A stretch of DNA of 64,000 nt from Polaribacter sejongensis (GTDB taxonomy: Bacteria; Bacteroidota; Bacteroidia; Flavobacteriales; Flavobacteriaceae), in contig NZ_CP150667.1 in assembly GCF_038024065.1 (NCBI RefSeq), positions 744,001-808,000 on the forward strand. The letters are read 5' to 3'. Shown in pieces: positions 8,144 through 17,002 of the stretch. Position numbers and translations under genes: made by a program. The notes under the pieces were generated by a model. It saw only the letters and a program-made list of their open reading frames with translations. It did not search any database and had not been told where the DNA came from. Within the stretch, counting starts at the first letter, position 1, and every line of letters starts with the position of its first letter.

Positions 8144-9478
8144 TTAATCTACACTTCTCACCAAACGTACATAGTTATAATAACGCTCACCACCTTCTCC
8201 TGCAGGTCCGTTTTCATGTTTGGTATCAAATCTCACAGAACCTGCTCCGTGAAAATCTAAACCTTCTGCATTCACAGCTTTACCAAAAGCTACGTACCAT
8301 GCATAGTAATAAGGTTTTCCTTTTTGAAATCTTGCCGAAGTGCTTGTCCAAAAATAGGGATAATCTTTATCGCCATTCTCATTCTTTATTTCTGAAATAT
8401 TAAATATTGGGTCAATTGCGGGTCTATCTAATGAAGTATCTTTTGCCCCAGGTGCATAAGAATAATCTACAATGCCTTGTAATTCCTTTACATTTGGCAA
8501 TCTCCAATCTGAGTGTCCTGCTAATTCTGATTCTTCTGCATATTTTAACGAAGATTTCCAATCCAAACCTTTTTTACTATCATTTTTAGCCCACATTAAA
8601 CCAGTTGCATTATCTGTAATTGTTTGGTTTCCATTATCTTCAAAATCATTAATTCCATAAATACTACCACGCACTGCACGGACATGCTTTAGCATTGGGT
8701 TGCCAGTTGGTCTCTCTCCATTTCCTGGAGGTGGAGGTCTGTGTCCTGCTGTATTTTTTCCATCTTGTTCTACATCTCTAGATGGCGATGCCTTTTGATC
8801 AGCAGAACCTTGGTTATTAGCATCTCGTTTTCCCATTGGTGGCGGACCTTTGTGATCTCCTCTACCTTCAGGAGCTTCTCCAGGATACGCTTTTATATGT
8901 CCGGTTGCATGATTTACCCCAAAAGCAGCGGTATAACCACCTTCTTCGGTATGACCAACATATTTTTCTATTGCCCAATATTGCTCGCTTTTATCTACAC
9001 GCTCATTATTAACTAATGAAAAATAATTGGTATCTAAATAAGGCCAACCAGTACTAAAATCACTAATAGAATATAATTCTTTAAGTGTAGGCATTCTCCA
9101 ATCATCATATCCACCTAATTCTAAATTTTCTACATAATCCCTTGCTCCTTGCCAATCAAAACCTTCTGTTGTTGGAATTTCTTGCCATGTCAATCCAGTG
9201 TTTAAATCTAAAATGGTTCCGTCTTCACTTTTTTGGAAAGACATTTCTTCACCTTTTAAATAGTTGGCATCTTGACCGTAAAGAGCATCACCTGGTGCTA
9301 AATCACTTAAAATTTCACCATCTTCGCCATAAGCTTTTACTTGTCCTGTTGCTATTTGTGTGTAATTGTAATTCTTATTTTGTTCTTTCTTTGACGTTTC
9401 CGTGTTTTTACAACTCATAAATACGAGGGCACAAACTGTAAAAGTCAGAACAGTATTTCTATTATGTATTATTTTCAT
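8144..9478 (-). CDS. Lipoprotein with two DUF1566 (Lcl C-terminal-like) domains
   Basis: About 444 residues. I choose the ATG at 9478, which gives a lipoprotein signal (VCALVFMSC); the longer frame upstream would overlap the permease gene. There are two copies of a DUF1566/Lcl-type domain. The first has NTGLTWQEI, FDWQGARDYVENL and DDWRMPTLKELYSI; the second has NATGLMWAKN, LDWKSSLKYAEES and HSDWRLPNVKELQGI. The W-R-(M/L)-P-(T/N)-x-K-E-L core is typical. Between them is a Gly/Pro/Asn/Asp-rich linker (GDHKGPPPMGKRDANN, HRPPPPGNGER). It is the last gene of the efflux operon, 11 bp after the permease, so it may be a surface partner or a cargo. Function unknown. Confidence 0.8.
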   Translation of the reverse strand: MKIIHNRNTVLTFTVCALVFMSCKNTETSKKEQNKNYNYTQIATGQVKAYGEDGEILSDLAPGDALYGQDANYLKGEEMSFQKSEDGTILDLNTGLTWQEIPTTEGFDWQGARDYVENLELGGYDDWRMPTLKELYSISDFSTGWPYLDTNYFSLVNNERVDKSEQYWAIEKYVGHTEEGGYTAAFGVNHATGHIKAYPGEAPEGRGDHKGPPPMGKRDANNQGSADQKASPSRDVEQDGKNTAGHRPPPPGNGERPTGNPMLKHVRAVRGSIYGINDFEDNGNQTITDNATGLMWAKNDSKKGLDWKSSLKYAEESELAGHSDWRLPNVKELQGIVDYSYAPGAKDTSLDRPAIDPIFNISEIKNENGDKDYPYFWTSTSARFQKGKPYYYAWYVAFGKAVNAEGLDFHGAGSVRFDTKHENGPAGEGGERYYNYVRLVRSVD

Positions 9479-9489
9479 TGTATTATTTT

Positions 9490-10710
9490 TTACTCGTAAC
9501 GTAATGCAGTAATTGGATCTAATGCTGATGCTTTTCTCGCAGGATACCATCCGAAGAAAATACCTGTTACAGCACACACTGCAAAAGAAATCACAATAGA
9601 ATACAAAGCAACACTTGTTGGCCAGCCTAAAAATTGCTCTATAAATACGGAGGCCCCTAATCCTAGTAATACACCGAGTAACCCACCGGTAATACTAATT
9701 AAAATAGCTTCAATTAAAAATTGCATTAAAATATCTGCTCCTTTTGCGCCTACTGCCATACGCAAACCAATTTCTTTAGTTCTTTCTTTTACAGAAACAT
9801 ACATGATATTCATAATACCAATACCACCAATTAATAAAGAAATACTAGCAACTGCAACTAACAGAATGGTTAACATTTCTGTTGTAGAACTAAAGGTTGA
9901 AATTAACTCTTCCATAGAACGTACGCTAAAATCATCTTCCTCATCATCTAACAATTTATGTTCGGTACGTAATATATTACTTATCTGTTCTACGGCATCT
10001 GGTGCATCATCTTCACTAATTGCCGATGCTATAATCTGGTTTAAGTGATCTATTGCTAGAATACGTTTTTGTACTGTCGTATAAGGAGCTATTACAACAT
10101 CATCTTGATCTTGACCAAAAGTATTTTCTCCTTTTTCTTCTAATACACCAATTACTTTAAACGGAATATTATTAAAACGAATCATTTTCCCTACCGGTTC
10201 TTGTCCATCAGGAAACACATTATCAACCACCGTTTGTCCAATTACTGCCACTTTAGAAGCCGATTTAACCTCAGCATCTGTAAACATACTTCCACTTTGT
10301 AAACCAACCACTTTAATGTCTAAATATTCTGGGTTTACACCATAAATTGAAGAAGGCCAGTTGTTAGAACCGTTGATAATTTGTCCATTACCATTTACTA
10401 CTGGTGTTATGTAGCTAATTAAGTCCGACTGTGCTTTAATAGTTTCATAATTTGCAAGTGTTAACGTTTGTACATCTCCTCCACTACCTCTTGCCGGACC
10501 TCTACTGTCTGCACCAGGCTGAATGGTAATCATATTAGAACCCATTGCAGAAATAGTAGTACGAATACTTTCTTTAGATCCTTCACCAATGGCTAGCATT
10601 GCAATTACCGAAGCTACTCCAATAATAATACCTAACATGGTTAATAAAGTTCTCGTTTTATTAAGAATGATAGCTTTTGTAGCAATTTTAAATAAATTTA
10701 ATAGTCTCAT
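9490..10710 (-). CDS. MacB-like ABC transporter permease (FtsX family)
   Basis: A 406-residue inner-membrane permease. An N-terminal TM (TRTLLTMLGIIIGVASVIAML) is followed by a large periplasmic MacB core domain with GSNMITIQPG and VAVIGQTVVDNVF. The C-terminal FtsX domain has three TMs (LLVAVASISLLIGGIGIMNIMYVSV, then KERTKEIGLRMAVGAKGADIL, and the last two helices) and ends KASALDPITALRYE, the family C-terminal motif. In E. coli MacB the ATPase and permease are fused. Here they are separate genes, the usual Bacteroidota arrangement. It works with the ATPase (2 bp upstream), the adaptor and the TolC-like protein to export an unknown substrate. Confidence 0.92.
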   Translation of the reverse strand: MRLLNLFKIATKAIILNKTRTLLTMLGIIIGVASVIAMLAIGEGSKESIRTTISAMGSNMITIQPGADSRGPARGSGGDVQTLTLANYETIKAQSDLISYITPVVNGNGQIINGSNNWPSSIYGVNPEYLDIKVVGLQSGSMFTDAEVKSASKVAVIGQTVVDNVFPDGQEPVGKMIRFNNIPFKVIGVLEEKGENTFGQDQDDVVIAPYTTVQKRILAIDHLNQIIASAISEDDAPDAVEQISNILRTEHKLLDDEEDDFSVRSMEELISTFSSTTEMLTILLVAVASISLLIGGIGIMNIMYVSVKERTKEIGLRMAVGAKGADILMQFLIEAILISITGGLLGVLLGLGASVFIEQFLGWPTSVALYSIVISFAVCAVTGIFFGWYPARKASALDPITALRYE

Positions 10711-10712
10711 AA

Positions 10713-11456
10713 TTAATCGTCTTGTTTAGGTAATTTTGCTAATTCATTTGCTGCAGATTGTATGTTATCATTTTTATAATCTTTAATAACATGCCCGTCT
10801 TTTAAAACAACCGTTCTACTACTAAAAGTAGCAATATCTGGTTCGTGCGTTACAAACGTAATGGTGATTCCCTTTTTATTCAACTCTTGAAATAAAGACA
10901 TAATTTCGTAAGAAGTTCTTGTGTCTAAATTTCCGGTAGCCTCATCTGCCAATATCATTACAGGATTGTTTACCAAAGATCTGGCAATAGCAACACGCTG
11001 TTGTTGTCCTCCTGAAAGTTGCGATGGCGTGTGCCCCATTCTATCTCCCAAACCAACCATTTCTAACGCTTTTATAGCACGTTCTCTTCTTTCTTCCGTA
11101 GATACCTTGCTGTTGTATAATAAAGGTAATTCTACGTTTTCTATAGCAGAGGTTCTTGCTAATAAATTATATGATTGAAAAATGAATCCTATTTTTTCAT
11201 TTCTGATGGTTGCCAGTTCATTTCTGCTTAAATCTTTTACAGATACGCCATCAATTTCATACACACCAGATGTTGGCTGATCTAAACATCCTAAGATATT
11301 TAGCATGGTACTTTTACCAGATCCACTAGATCCCATAATGGTAACAAATTCTCCTTCTTTAATATCGAAAGAAATACCTCTTAATGCATGAACCGTTTCG
11401 GTTCCCATGGTAAACTCACGTTTTAAATCTTGTATTTTAATGATTTCTTTACTCAT
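10713..11456 (-). CDS. ABC transporter ATP-binding protein (MacB/LolD type)
   Basis: A 247-residue ATPase with every canonical element: Walker A GSSGSGKST (residues ~42-50), Q-loop FIFQSYNLL, signature LSGGQQQR, Walker B MILADEATG followed by NLDT, and the switch His in FVTHEP. The motif LDTRTSYEIM after the D-loop is typical of the MacB/LolD/FtsE branch. It energises the permease encoded 2 bp downstream and lies 6 bp after the adaptor gene, so the genes are translationally close. The short tail after residue ~225 (NELAKLPKQDD) is not conserved. Confidence 0.93.
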   Translation of the reverse strand: MSKEIIKIQDLKREFTMGTETVHALRGISFDIKEGEFVTIMGSSGSGKSTMLNILGCLDQPTSGVYEIDGVSVKDLSRNELATIRNEKIGFIFQSYNLLARTSAIENVELPLLYNSKVSTEERRERAIKALEMVGLGDRMGHTPSQLSGGQQQRVAIARSLVNNPVMILADEATGNLDTRTSYEIMSLFQELNKKGITITFVTHEPDIATFSSRTVVLKDGHVIKDYKNDNIQSAANELAKLPKQDD

Positions 11457-11462
11457 GGTTTC

Positions 11463-12674
11463 TTATTTTTTTCTGTTTCCTCCTGGACGTTGTGGCATAA
11501 AAGGACTTTCGCTTTTCTCTGCTGTACCTCCTGCTTCTGTTTTAGAAACACCTTGTAAACTGTACACCAATTTATCTCCTTTATTTATCCCACTTAAAAT
11601 TTGCACATTTACTCCATCACTAGCACCAAGAGTTACTGTTTTTGGTGTAATAGTTCCGTTTGCTTCTAACACCCAAAGAGCCGTTTCTTCTCTAGATCTT
11701 TGGCCATTGTTTGTTTCTTCTATTTGATGTTGAAGATTATAAGTTGCAAGGGTTCCTCTTTCTGGCTTAAAATTAATTGCTTTAGCTTCTGCTGTTAACA
11801 CATCTTGTAATTCTAAAGTAAAAATAGAAATGGTTGCTGTTAAACCTGGTTTTAATTTTAAATCTGGATTATGTGCTTTAATAACCACGGTATATGTAAC
11901 TACATTCGAGGTTACTGTTGGATCTAAACGCACTTGAGTTACTTCTCCCTCAAAAGTTTCACCGATATACGCATCTACTGTAAATTCTACTCTTTGCCCT
12001 TCTATTACTTGTCCTATATCTGCTTCATCAACATCTGCTTCTACTTGCATTTCTTTTAAATCTTGTGCAATTGTAAACAATGTTGGTGTACTTAAACTAG
12101 CAGCAACTGTTTGTCCTTCATCAATAGCTCTAGATAAAACTACTCCGTTTATTGGCGAATAAATATTGGCGTATCCTAAATTGGTTTTTGCAGATTGTAA
12201 ATCTGAATAACGTTGAGTTACGGTTCCCTTTGCTGTTTCGTAATTAAAAGTTGCTTCATCAAAATCGGCTCTACTAATTACTTGATTGTCGTACAACGAT
12301 TTTTGTCTGTCGTAAATCGTTTTCATGTAATTTCTCTGACTTACCGCATTGTCATAACTTGCTTGCGCTTGAGTTTTAGAAGCATTTAAATTTGTTTTAT
12401 CTAATTCTGCAATTAGCTGTCCTTCTGTAACTACACTGTTATAATCTACATAGATTTTTTCTACAACTCCAGAAACCTGTGTACCTACTTCTACTTTTGT
12501 AATTGGTTCAATCGTTCCGGTTGCCGTTACCATTGTGGTAACATCTGCTTTTTTAGCAACTACCGTTTTTGCTTCTATAATTATGGCATCGCCGCCTTTC
12601 ATAAAAGAGTATCCTACAATTGCAAGTACAACGACTACAATGCTTATAATGATGATGTTTTTATTTTTTTTCAT
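11463..12674 (-). CDS. MacA-like periplasmic adaptor (HlyD/RND-MFP family)
   Basis: A 403-residue membrane-fusion protein. One N-terminal TM (IIIISIVVVVLAIVGYSFM) anchors it in the inner membrane. A split lipoyl/barrel-sandwich domain follows (VTATGTIEPITKVEVGTQVSG ... ANIYSPINGVVLSRAIDEGQTV), interrupted by a ~70-residue coiled-coil hairpin rich in Gln, Asn and Ser. Next is a beta-barrel domain (MQVEADVDEADIGQVIEGQRVEFTVDAY) and a membrane-proximal domain. An internal insert TNNGQRSREETALW and the tail GGNRKK are as in Bacteroidota MacA-like proteins. It links the ABC pair to the TolC-like channel encoded 11 bp upstream. Confidence 0.92.
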   Translation of the reverse strand: MKKNKNIIIISIVVVVLAIVGYSFMKGGDAIIIEAKTVVAKKADVTTMVTATGTIEPITKVEVGTQVSGVVEKIYVDYNSVVTEGQLIAELDKTNLNASKTQAQASYDNAVSQRNYMKTIYDRQKSLYDNQVISRADFDEATFNYETAKGTVTQRYSDLQSAKTNLGYANIYSPINGVVLSRAIDEGQTVAASLSTPTLFTIAQDLKEMQVEADVDEADIGQVIEGQRVEFTVDAYIGETFEGEVTQVRLDPTVTSNVVTYTVVIKAHNPDLKLKPGLTATISIFTLELQDVLTAEAKAINFKPERGTLATYNLQHQIEETNNGQRSREETALWVLEANGTITPKTVTLGASDGVNVQILSGINKGDKLVYSLQGVSKTEAGGTAEKSESPFMPQRPGGNRKK

Positions 12675-12685
12675 GATGATTTATA

Positions 12686-14017
12686 TTAAAGTTTGATATC
12701 GTTTCCTTGATAGAATTGTAATAATTGATGGTATAAAATATTTAAGTATTTAGATTGTAAATAGTTTTGTTGTGCGTTGGTGTACCTATTTTGACTGATC
12801 ACTAAATCCGTAGTACTTAAAGCACCTAATTCGTATTTTTTTTGTGCCAATTTATAAGATTGTTCCGACGCTACTTTAGAAGCTTCGGCTGCAATTACTT
12901 GCTCTTGTGCAGACAATGCATTTTGATAAGCAGTTTCTACTTTTTTATACACTTCTTTTTCTGTAGATAACTTTTGTATTTCTGCTTTTTCTATGTTGAT
13001 GCTTGCCGTTTGTACCGCCGATTTTGTTTGATTTCTATTAAAAATTGGAATAGTTAAAGACAAACCTAATTTCTGATTGAAATTCAAATCTACCTGATCT
13101 GAAAACGTATTTTCACTAATACTTGTATATCCAGAACCTAAACTACCTGACAAAGCCAATGTTGGTAAAAAACCTCCTTTTGCAATGTCTAATTGTTTTT
13201 TATTCGCTTCTATATTTAAGTTGCTCGATTGTATTTCTGGTAAAATTCCCAATGCTTTTTCATACACATCCGCCTTGTTCAATTCTAGATTTACTAAATC
13301 CATATTTTCATCGATGGTTTCAATTTCTATATCTTCGATTGGAGATAACTCTAATAATTGTTTTAAAGCAATAATGTATTGTTGATAGTTGTTTTTAGCA
13401 GCAATAACATTGTATTTGTTGGTTGCCGCCTGACTTTGAGCTTCCGTATAATCGCTTAACGCAATAGTTCCAGCATCTAAACGAGACTTTGCTCTTAGTA
13501 CTTCTGTTTCTGAAGCTACCAAGTTGTTTTCTGCAATAACAATGCTTTCTTTGCTATACAATGTTTGCAAATACGTTTCTAAAATATTTAAAACGATGTT
13601 GTTTTGTGTTACTTCTTCTTCAAGTACACTTTGGTTAAATAAAATTTTACTTTGTGCTATTTGATTGGTTATTTGATTTCCTTGAAACAAAGTCATAGAA
13701 CTATTAATCCCTACGTTTGTACTGTGTATTTGGTCTGTTACAAAATCACTTGTAATAGGATCTATCGTATTTCCGCTAGAAAAACTTTGAGATGCACTTC
13801 CAAATAAATTTGGTAATCTAGATGATTTTGCTTTGTTATAATCTACTTCGGCAATGTTTTTAGTCAGTACCGCATTTTTAACCGTAATGTTATTTTCTAA
13901 AGCATAATCGATACAATCTTGCAAAGACCATACTTTAGATGCGGAATTTGTAGTTATATCTTGTGCAAAAGAAATCTGTGCAAAAAGTAAACTAAGAATG
14001 AGGATATATAATTTCAT
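12686..14017 (-). CDS. TolC family outer membrane efflux protein
   Basis: Outer-membrane channel subunit of about 443 residues. The start at 14017 gives a proper signal peptide (MKLYILILSLLFAQISFAQ); an ATG at 14047 would add ten residues in front. Two related halves carry the OEP pattern: WSLQDCIDYALENNITVKNA at the N-terminus, long helical coiled coils (VLEEEVTQNNIVLNILETYLQTLY; AEIQKLSTEKEVYKKVETAYQNAL), and the pair RLDAGTIALSDYTEAQ / KYELGALSTTDLVISQNRY. It is the first gene of the exporter operon, whose order is TolC, MacA-like, ATPase, permease, DUF1566 lipoprotein. Confidence 0.92.
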   Translation of the reverse strand: MKLYILILSLLFAQISFAQDITTNSASKVWSLQDCIDYALENNITVKNAVLTKNIAEVDYNKAKSSRLPNLFGSASQSFSSGNTIDPITSDFVTDQIHSTNVGINSSMTLFQGNQITNQIAQSKILFNQSVLEEEVTQNNIVLNILETYLQTLYSKESIVIAENNLVASETEVLRAKSRLDAGTIALSDYTEAQSQAATNKYNVIAAKNNYQQYIIALKQLLELSPIEDIEIETIDENMDLVNLELNKADVYEKALGILPEIQSSNLNIEANKKQLDIAKGGFLPTLALSGSLGSGYTSISENTFSDQVDLNFNQKLGLSLTIPIFNRNQTKSAVQTASINIEKAEIQKLSTEKEVYKKVETAYQNALSAQEQVIAAEASKVASEQSYKLAQKKYELGALSTTDLVISQNRYTNAQQNYLQSKYLNILYHQLLQFYQGNDIKL

Positions 14018-14535
14018 TTTTTTGAATGTTTTAATTGAACACTTCAAAGATGAAACTTTATAGTACCTTATAAGAACGTAATAGACGTTTACGGGTTTTT
14101 ACTATACGAAAACGGTTTTTTTATGGATGGGAGTTTTGGTGGTTTGTTGATTAAAGAGCACCTATTTACAATAATGAGAATAGCTCTCTTCCTATGAGGT
14201 ATTAGAGACCCTTCAGGTTTTAAAAACCTGAAGGGTCTTTTTAAGCCGTAATGAAATTGATAGTGAATAACATTTGACTTTATAGAAGAAAGTGTTTTTT
14301 ATAAGGGTTATCTTATTACTTGAGTAAATTAAATCTTAAAAATAAAAGGGTGTATAATAAGTCTTTTTGTAAGTCATTACAAGGTATGAAGCAATCTGTG
14401 ACTGATATTACCGATTACTTCTATTTTCTCGTAATAAACTAAAAGATATACTTTTTTTTTCATTGATGAATACTGAATAAAGTTAAGTACAGGATTAACA
14501 CAAAACTAGAGTTCTGATAATTTTATTGAATGAAA
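14018..14535. other. 518-bp intergenic region between the efflux operon and the RT remnant
   Basis: No convincing coding sequence on either strand. It holds the likely promoter of the TolC-MacAB operon (minus strand, within ~100 bp of 14017; no clean -7/-33 pair found) and the strong hairpin at 14206-14242. From 14243 to 14535 I see only AT-rich sequence, with a T9-10 run near 14452. Confidence 0.6.
14206..14242. terminator. Strong 16-bp perfect hairpin with T-tail (agacccttcagg type)
   Basis: AGACCCTTCAGGTTTT pairs with AAAACCTGAAGGGTCT around a single A, followed by T5 on the plus strand. No gene ends on the plus strand just before it, and on the minus strand it lies 190 bp in front of the TolC gene. 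It may therefore insulate the operon from what lies beyond, or be a repeated intergenic element. A half-copy (aaaacctgtgaggtct) occurs at 59540-59556. Confidence 0.6.
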
Positions 14536-15708
14536 TTATTTTATGTGATTAAAGTAGCTATAAGGAACACCAAAATATATCTCAACCAAATACTTTGGTA
14601 ATTTATCGTGTTCATCTGTTTTTATATTTAAATGAGATATCATTCTTTTTAAATATAATATTTGTTGTTCTCTTCTTTTATCTAATTCTTGTAACTGTTT
14701 GGTCGCTATCTTCTTTTTAGCATCATTATTTTTATATAATAAGTGAAATCCATTTGTCCAACATAATCCTTGATTTGAATCATTTTTATTATAATTATAA
14801 ATTGTAACTCTTCCAACTGACATTGATATTAACCTTTGTTGTAAGCTAAAAACAATTTGATTATGAGTTTTTCGTGAGTACTCATCAATTTTCCCTAATT
14901 TTCTATATTTATCAAGTCCAAGAGATATTAAAATACTTTGAGTCTCACTTATTTGTTTACTTATTTCTTTTTGAATTGAATTTTTTCTAACTCTTATTTC
15001 TCCTTTATAATTTAATTGGTACCCAACAAAAGAAAGCCAAGGAACATTTCTTTCATTAGCATATTTATTTCCCCAAAAATAAGGTTCTTTTGATTTTACT
15101 TTCCAAAAGGATTGTGAAGAATTTTTATAATCATTAAAAACTTTTGGTTCGTGATATAGAAGAAAGTTTTCTGTAATACCTTTTTTATATACTTCCAATG
15201 CATTTTTGCAAACATCCTTATCCTTATGAGCAAGTACCATATCGTCACAATATCTTACATAAAAAATATTTTTATCCACACTTTTTACTGCTTTATCTAT
15301 ATTATTTAAAATAAGATTTGCTATAAAACAGGAAACTGCATTTCCTTGAGGTACGCCTATTTTAAAATCTTCAATATAAGATTGTGAGTATTTGTCTACC
15401 AATTCATCTTTTACCCAACCAAATTCACCTATAGGAACACCACTTTTTTGAAAAAAAATAGGTGTATTATTTTTTGTTAAAACATCTAAATTAAATGAAT
15501 ATGAATCTAAAAACAAAGAGAATAACTTAATTGCTGTAGATGATATTTTTGTTCCCTTTAAGGATAACTCTGCTACTGTATCATTAAATATTTTTAATAA
15601 ATGTTCATGTTGCACAGTGTCAAAAAATTTTTGAATATCACATTCTGAAACCCAAAGCTTTCTGTACTTTTTTCTATACTTTAATATTTCAATAATAGAA
15701 GTAACTTT
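14536..15708 (-). pseudogene. Reverse transcriptase, 5'-truncated
   Basis: An open frame of about 390 codons encoding the palm and C-terminal part of an RNA-directed DNA polymerase. The apparent GTG start at 15615 is not the real beginning. In-frame coding continues upstream with SECDIQKFFDTV (motif A, catalytic Asp) up to an in-frame stop at 15709-15711, with no ATG. Downstream are GVPQGN (motif B-like, residues 87-92 from the GTG) and FYVRYCDDMVLAH (motif C as YCDD, residues 122-125), then SFVGYQLNYKGEIRVRK and a helical tail. The finger motifs that should precede motif A (~120 residues) are absent, so activity is doubtful. The fold resembles unknown-group/defence or group II-like RTs; I cannot assign a class. 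Confidence 0.75.
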
Positions 15709-15992
15709 CTAATTCTTTCATAAAAAAAAAGACGTAAGCGTAGTAATTAGTATGATTGAGATACATTGCTGCTCTGGTATAAATATACAAATCAGCAGAG
15801 ACCCTAAGCATCAGGATTATTAGGCTCGTAAATTGTTTCAGTGATTTCGTTTATAACAATTAAGTTAATGCTACTTTCACCTAAAGACTAAAAAGTCTTA
15901 TACCTGTTCAATATAATGGAATTAAAACTCCACTCTTGCCTACGTCTTAAACCAAATATAGTATATTTATAGCATAATAATTGTAATTAAAA
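15709..15992. other. 284-bp divergent intergenic region between the RT and primase-like genes
   Basis: Lies between the truncated RT (minus) and the primase-like gene (plus). It contains a small hairpin AAGACT-aaaa-AGTCTT at 15884-15899 and a run of nine A at 15722-15730. A minus-strand frame of ~55 codons (15700-15860) shows no similarity I can name. Local base composition is less AT-rich than in the flanking genes. It could hold a non-coding RNA or simply junction sequence left by the event that truncated the RT. Confidence 0.4.
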
Positions 15993-16958
15993 ATGAAAGT
16001 TTCAAGGTTTCAAAATATTATTTATACAAAAAATGTGATTCAATCAAATTTGTTGGATGAACTTAAAGATATAAAGGAAGGTAAATACAAAGATATCATA
16101 ACAAAATGTAGATATTATACTAATACAAAGGATTATGATTCTTACAAATCTCTAAAAATAAAATTACCAATAGTTACTTTTTGCGGAGTCTTTAAAAATG
16201 GTAGGAAATTAGAGAACTTAGATATTTATAATAATATTATGATTTTAGATATTGACCATATTGATTTATCTAAGTTAAATGAAATTAAAAACAAATTAGC
16301 TAATGATAAATATATTTATTCAGTTTGGTTATCTCCGTCTAATGAAGGTTTAAAAGCTTTAGTAAAAATAAATAGCAGTCCAAAAGATCATAAATCTAGT
16401 TTCAACTCTCTTAAAAAATATTTTAAAGAAAATTATGATATTGATTTAGATAATAGTGGAAGTGATATTACTAGATTATGCTTTGTTTCTTGGGATGAAG
16501 AGTTATTTCTAAATACAAATTCAGATATATACACTGATAAATTATTCAATGAAATAGATAATGAAATTAAATCAAAAAAATCAATTTCAAGTAAATCTAT
16601 AAATAAAAGTGCATATGCTACAGAGGGATTAAATAGCTCAGAACATAGAAAAAATATAAGGATTATAATTAAATACTTGAGACGTAAAGATCAATCAATT
16701 ACAAGCACTTTTGATAAGTGGCTAAGAGTTGCATTAGCTATCTCTAGTACTTTTAGTTACGATGTAGGTGAAAAATATTTTTTAAGTTTATGTGAATTGG
16801 ATAAAGAAAATCATAATGAACAGGAAAGTAAAAACATCCTTAAATATTGCTATAACAATAGAAAATTAGAAAATAATTCTACAATATCGCTTGGAACTAT
16901 TGTATTTTACGCTAAAGAAAAAGGTTTCATTACAAAAAAAGACAAATTTGATAGTTGA
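15993..16958 (+). CDS. VirE-N / BT4734-type protein, primase-polymerase-like, mobile-element associated
   Basis: A 321-residue protein of the VirE N-terminal/BT4734 group, distantly related to archaeo-eukaryotic primases. The strand NIMILDIDHID (residues ~82-92) matches the hhhDhD metal-binding motif of that fold. VWLSPSNEGLKALVKI (~111-126) corresponds to the second conserved strand, and SDITRLCFVSWD comes later. The C-terminal ~75 residues (KYLRRKDQSITSTFDKWLRVALAISSTF ... KNILKYCYNN) look like a PriCT-2 domain. Genes of this family occur mostly on Bacteroidota genomic islands. It is more AT-rich and Lys/Asn-rich than the flanking chromosomal genes. No helicase follows, so the replication module is incomplete here. 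Confidence 0.75.
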   Translation: MKVSRFQNIIYTKNVIQSNLLDELKDIKEGKYKDIITKCRYYTNTKDYDSYKSLKIKLPIVTFCGVFKNGRKLENLDIYNNIMILDIDHIDLSKLNEIKNKLANDKYIYSVWLSPSNEGLKALVKINSSPKDHKSSFNSLKKYFKENYDIDLDNSGSDITRLCFVSWDEELFLNTNSDIYTDKLFNEIDNEIKSKKSISSKSINKSAYATEGLNSSEHRKNIRIIIKYLRRKDQSITSTFDKWLRVALAISSTFSYDVGEKYFLSLCELDKENHNEQESKNILKYCYNNRKLENNSTISLGTIVFYAKEKGFITKKDKFDS

Positions 16959-17002
16959 TTTAATTAAACTACTAGAACAAATTATCTCTATAAATAGTAT
17001 TA

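Noticed and set aside
15700..15860. Minus-strand frame of about 55 codons upstream of the RT as the missing RT N-terminus
   Set aside because: The segment does not show the RT finger motifs and would need a frameshift to join the RT frame; similarity to RT N-termini could not be seen.
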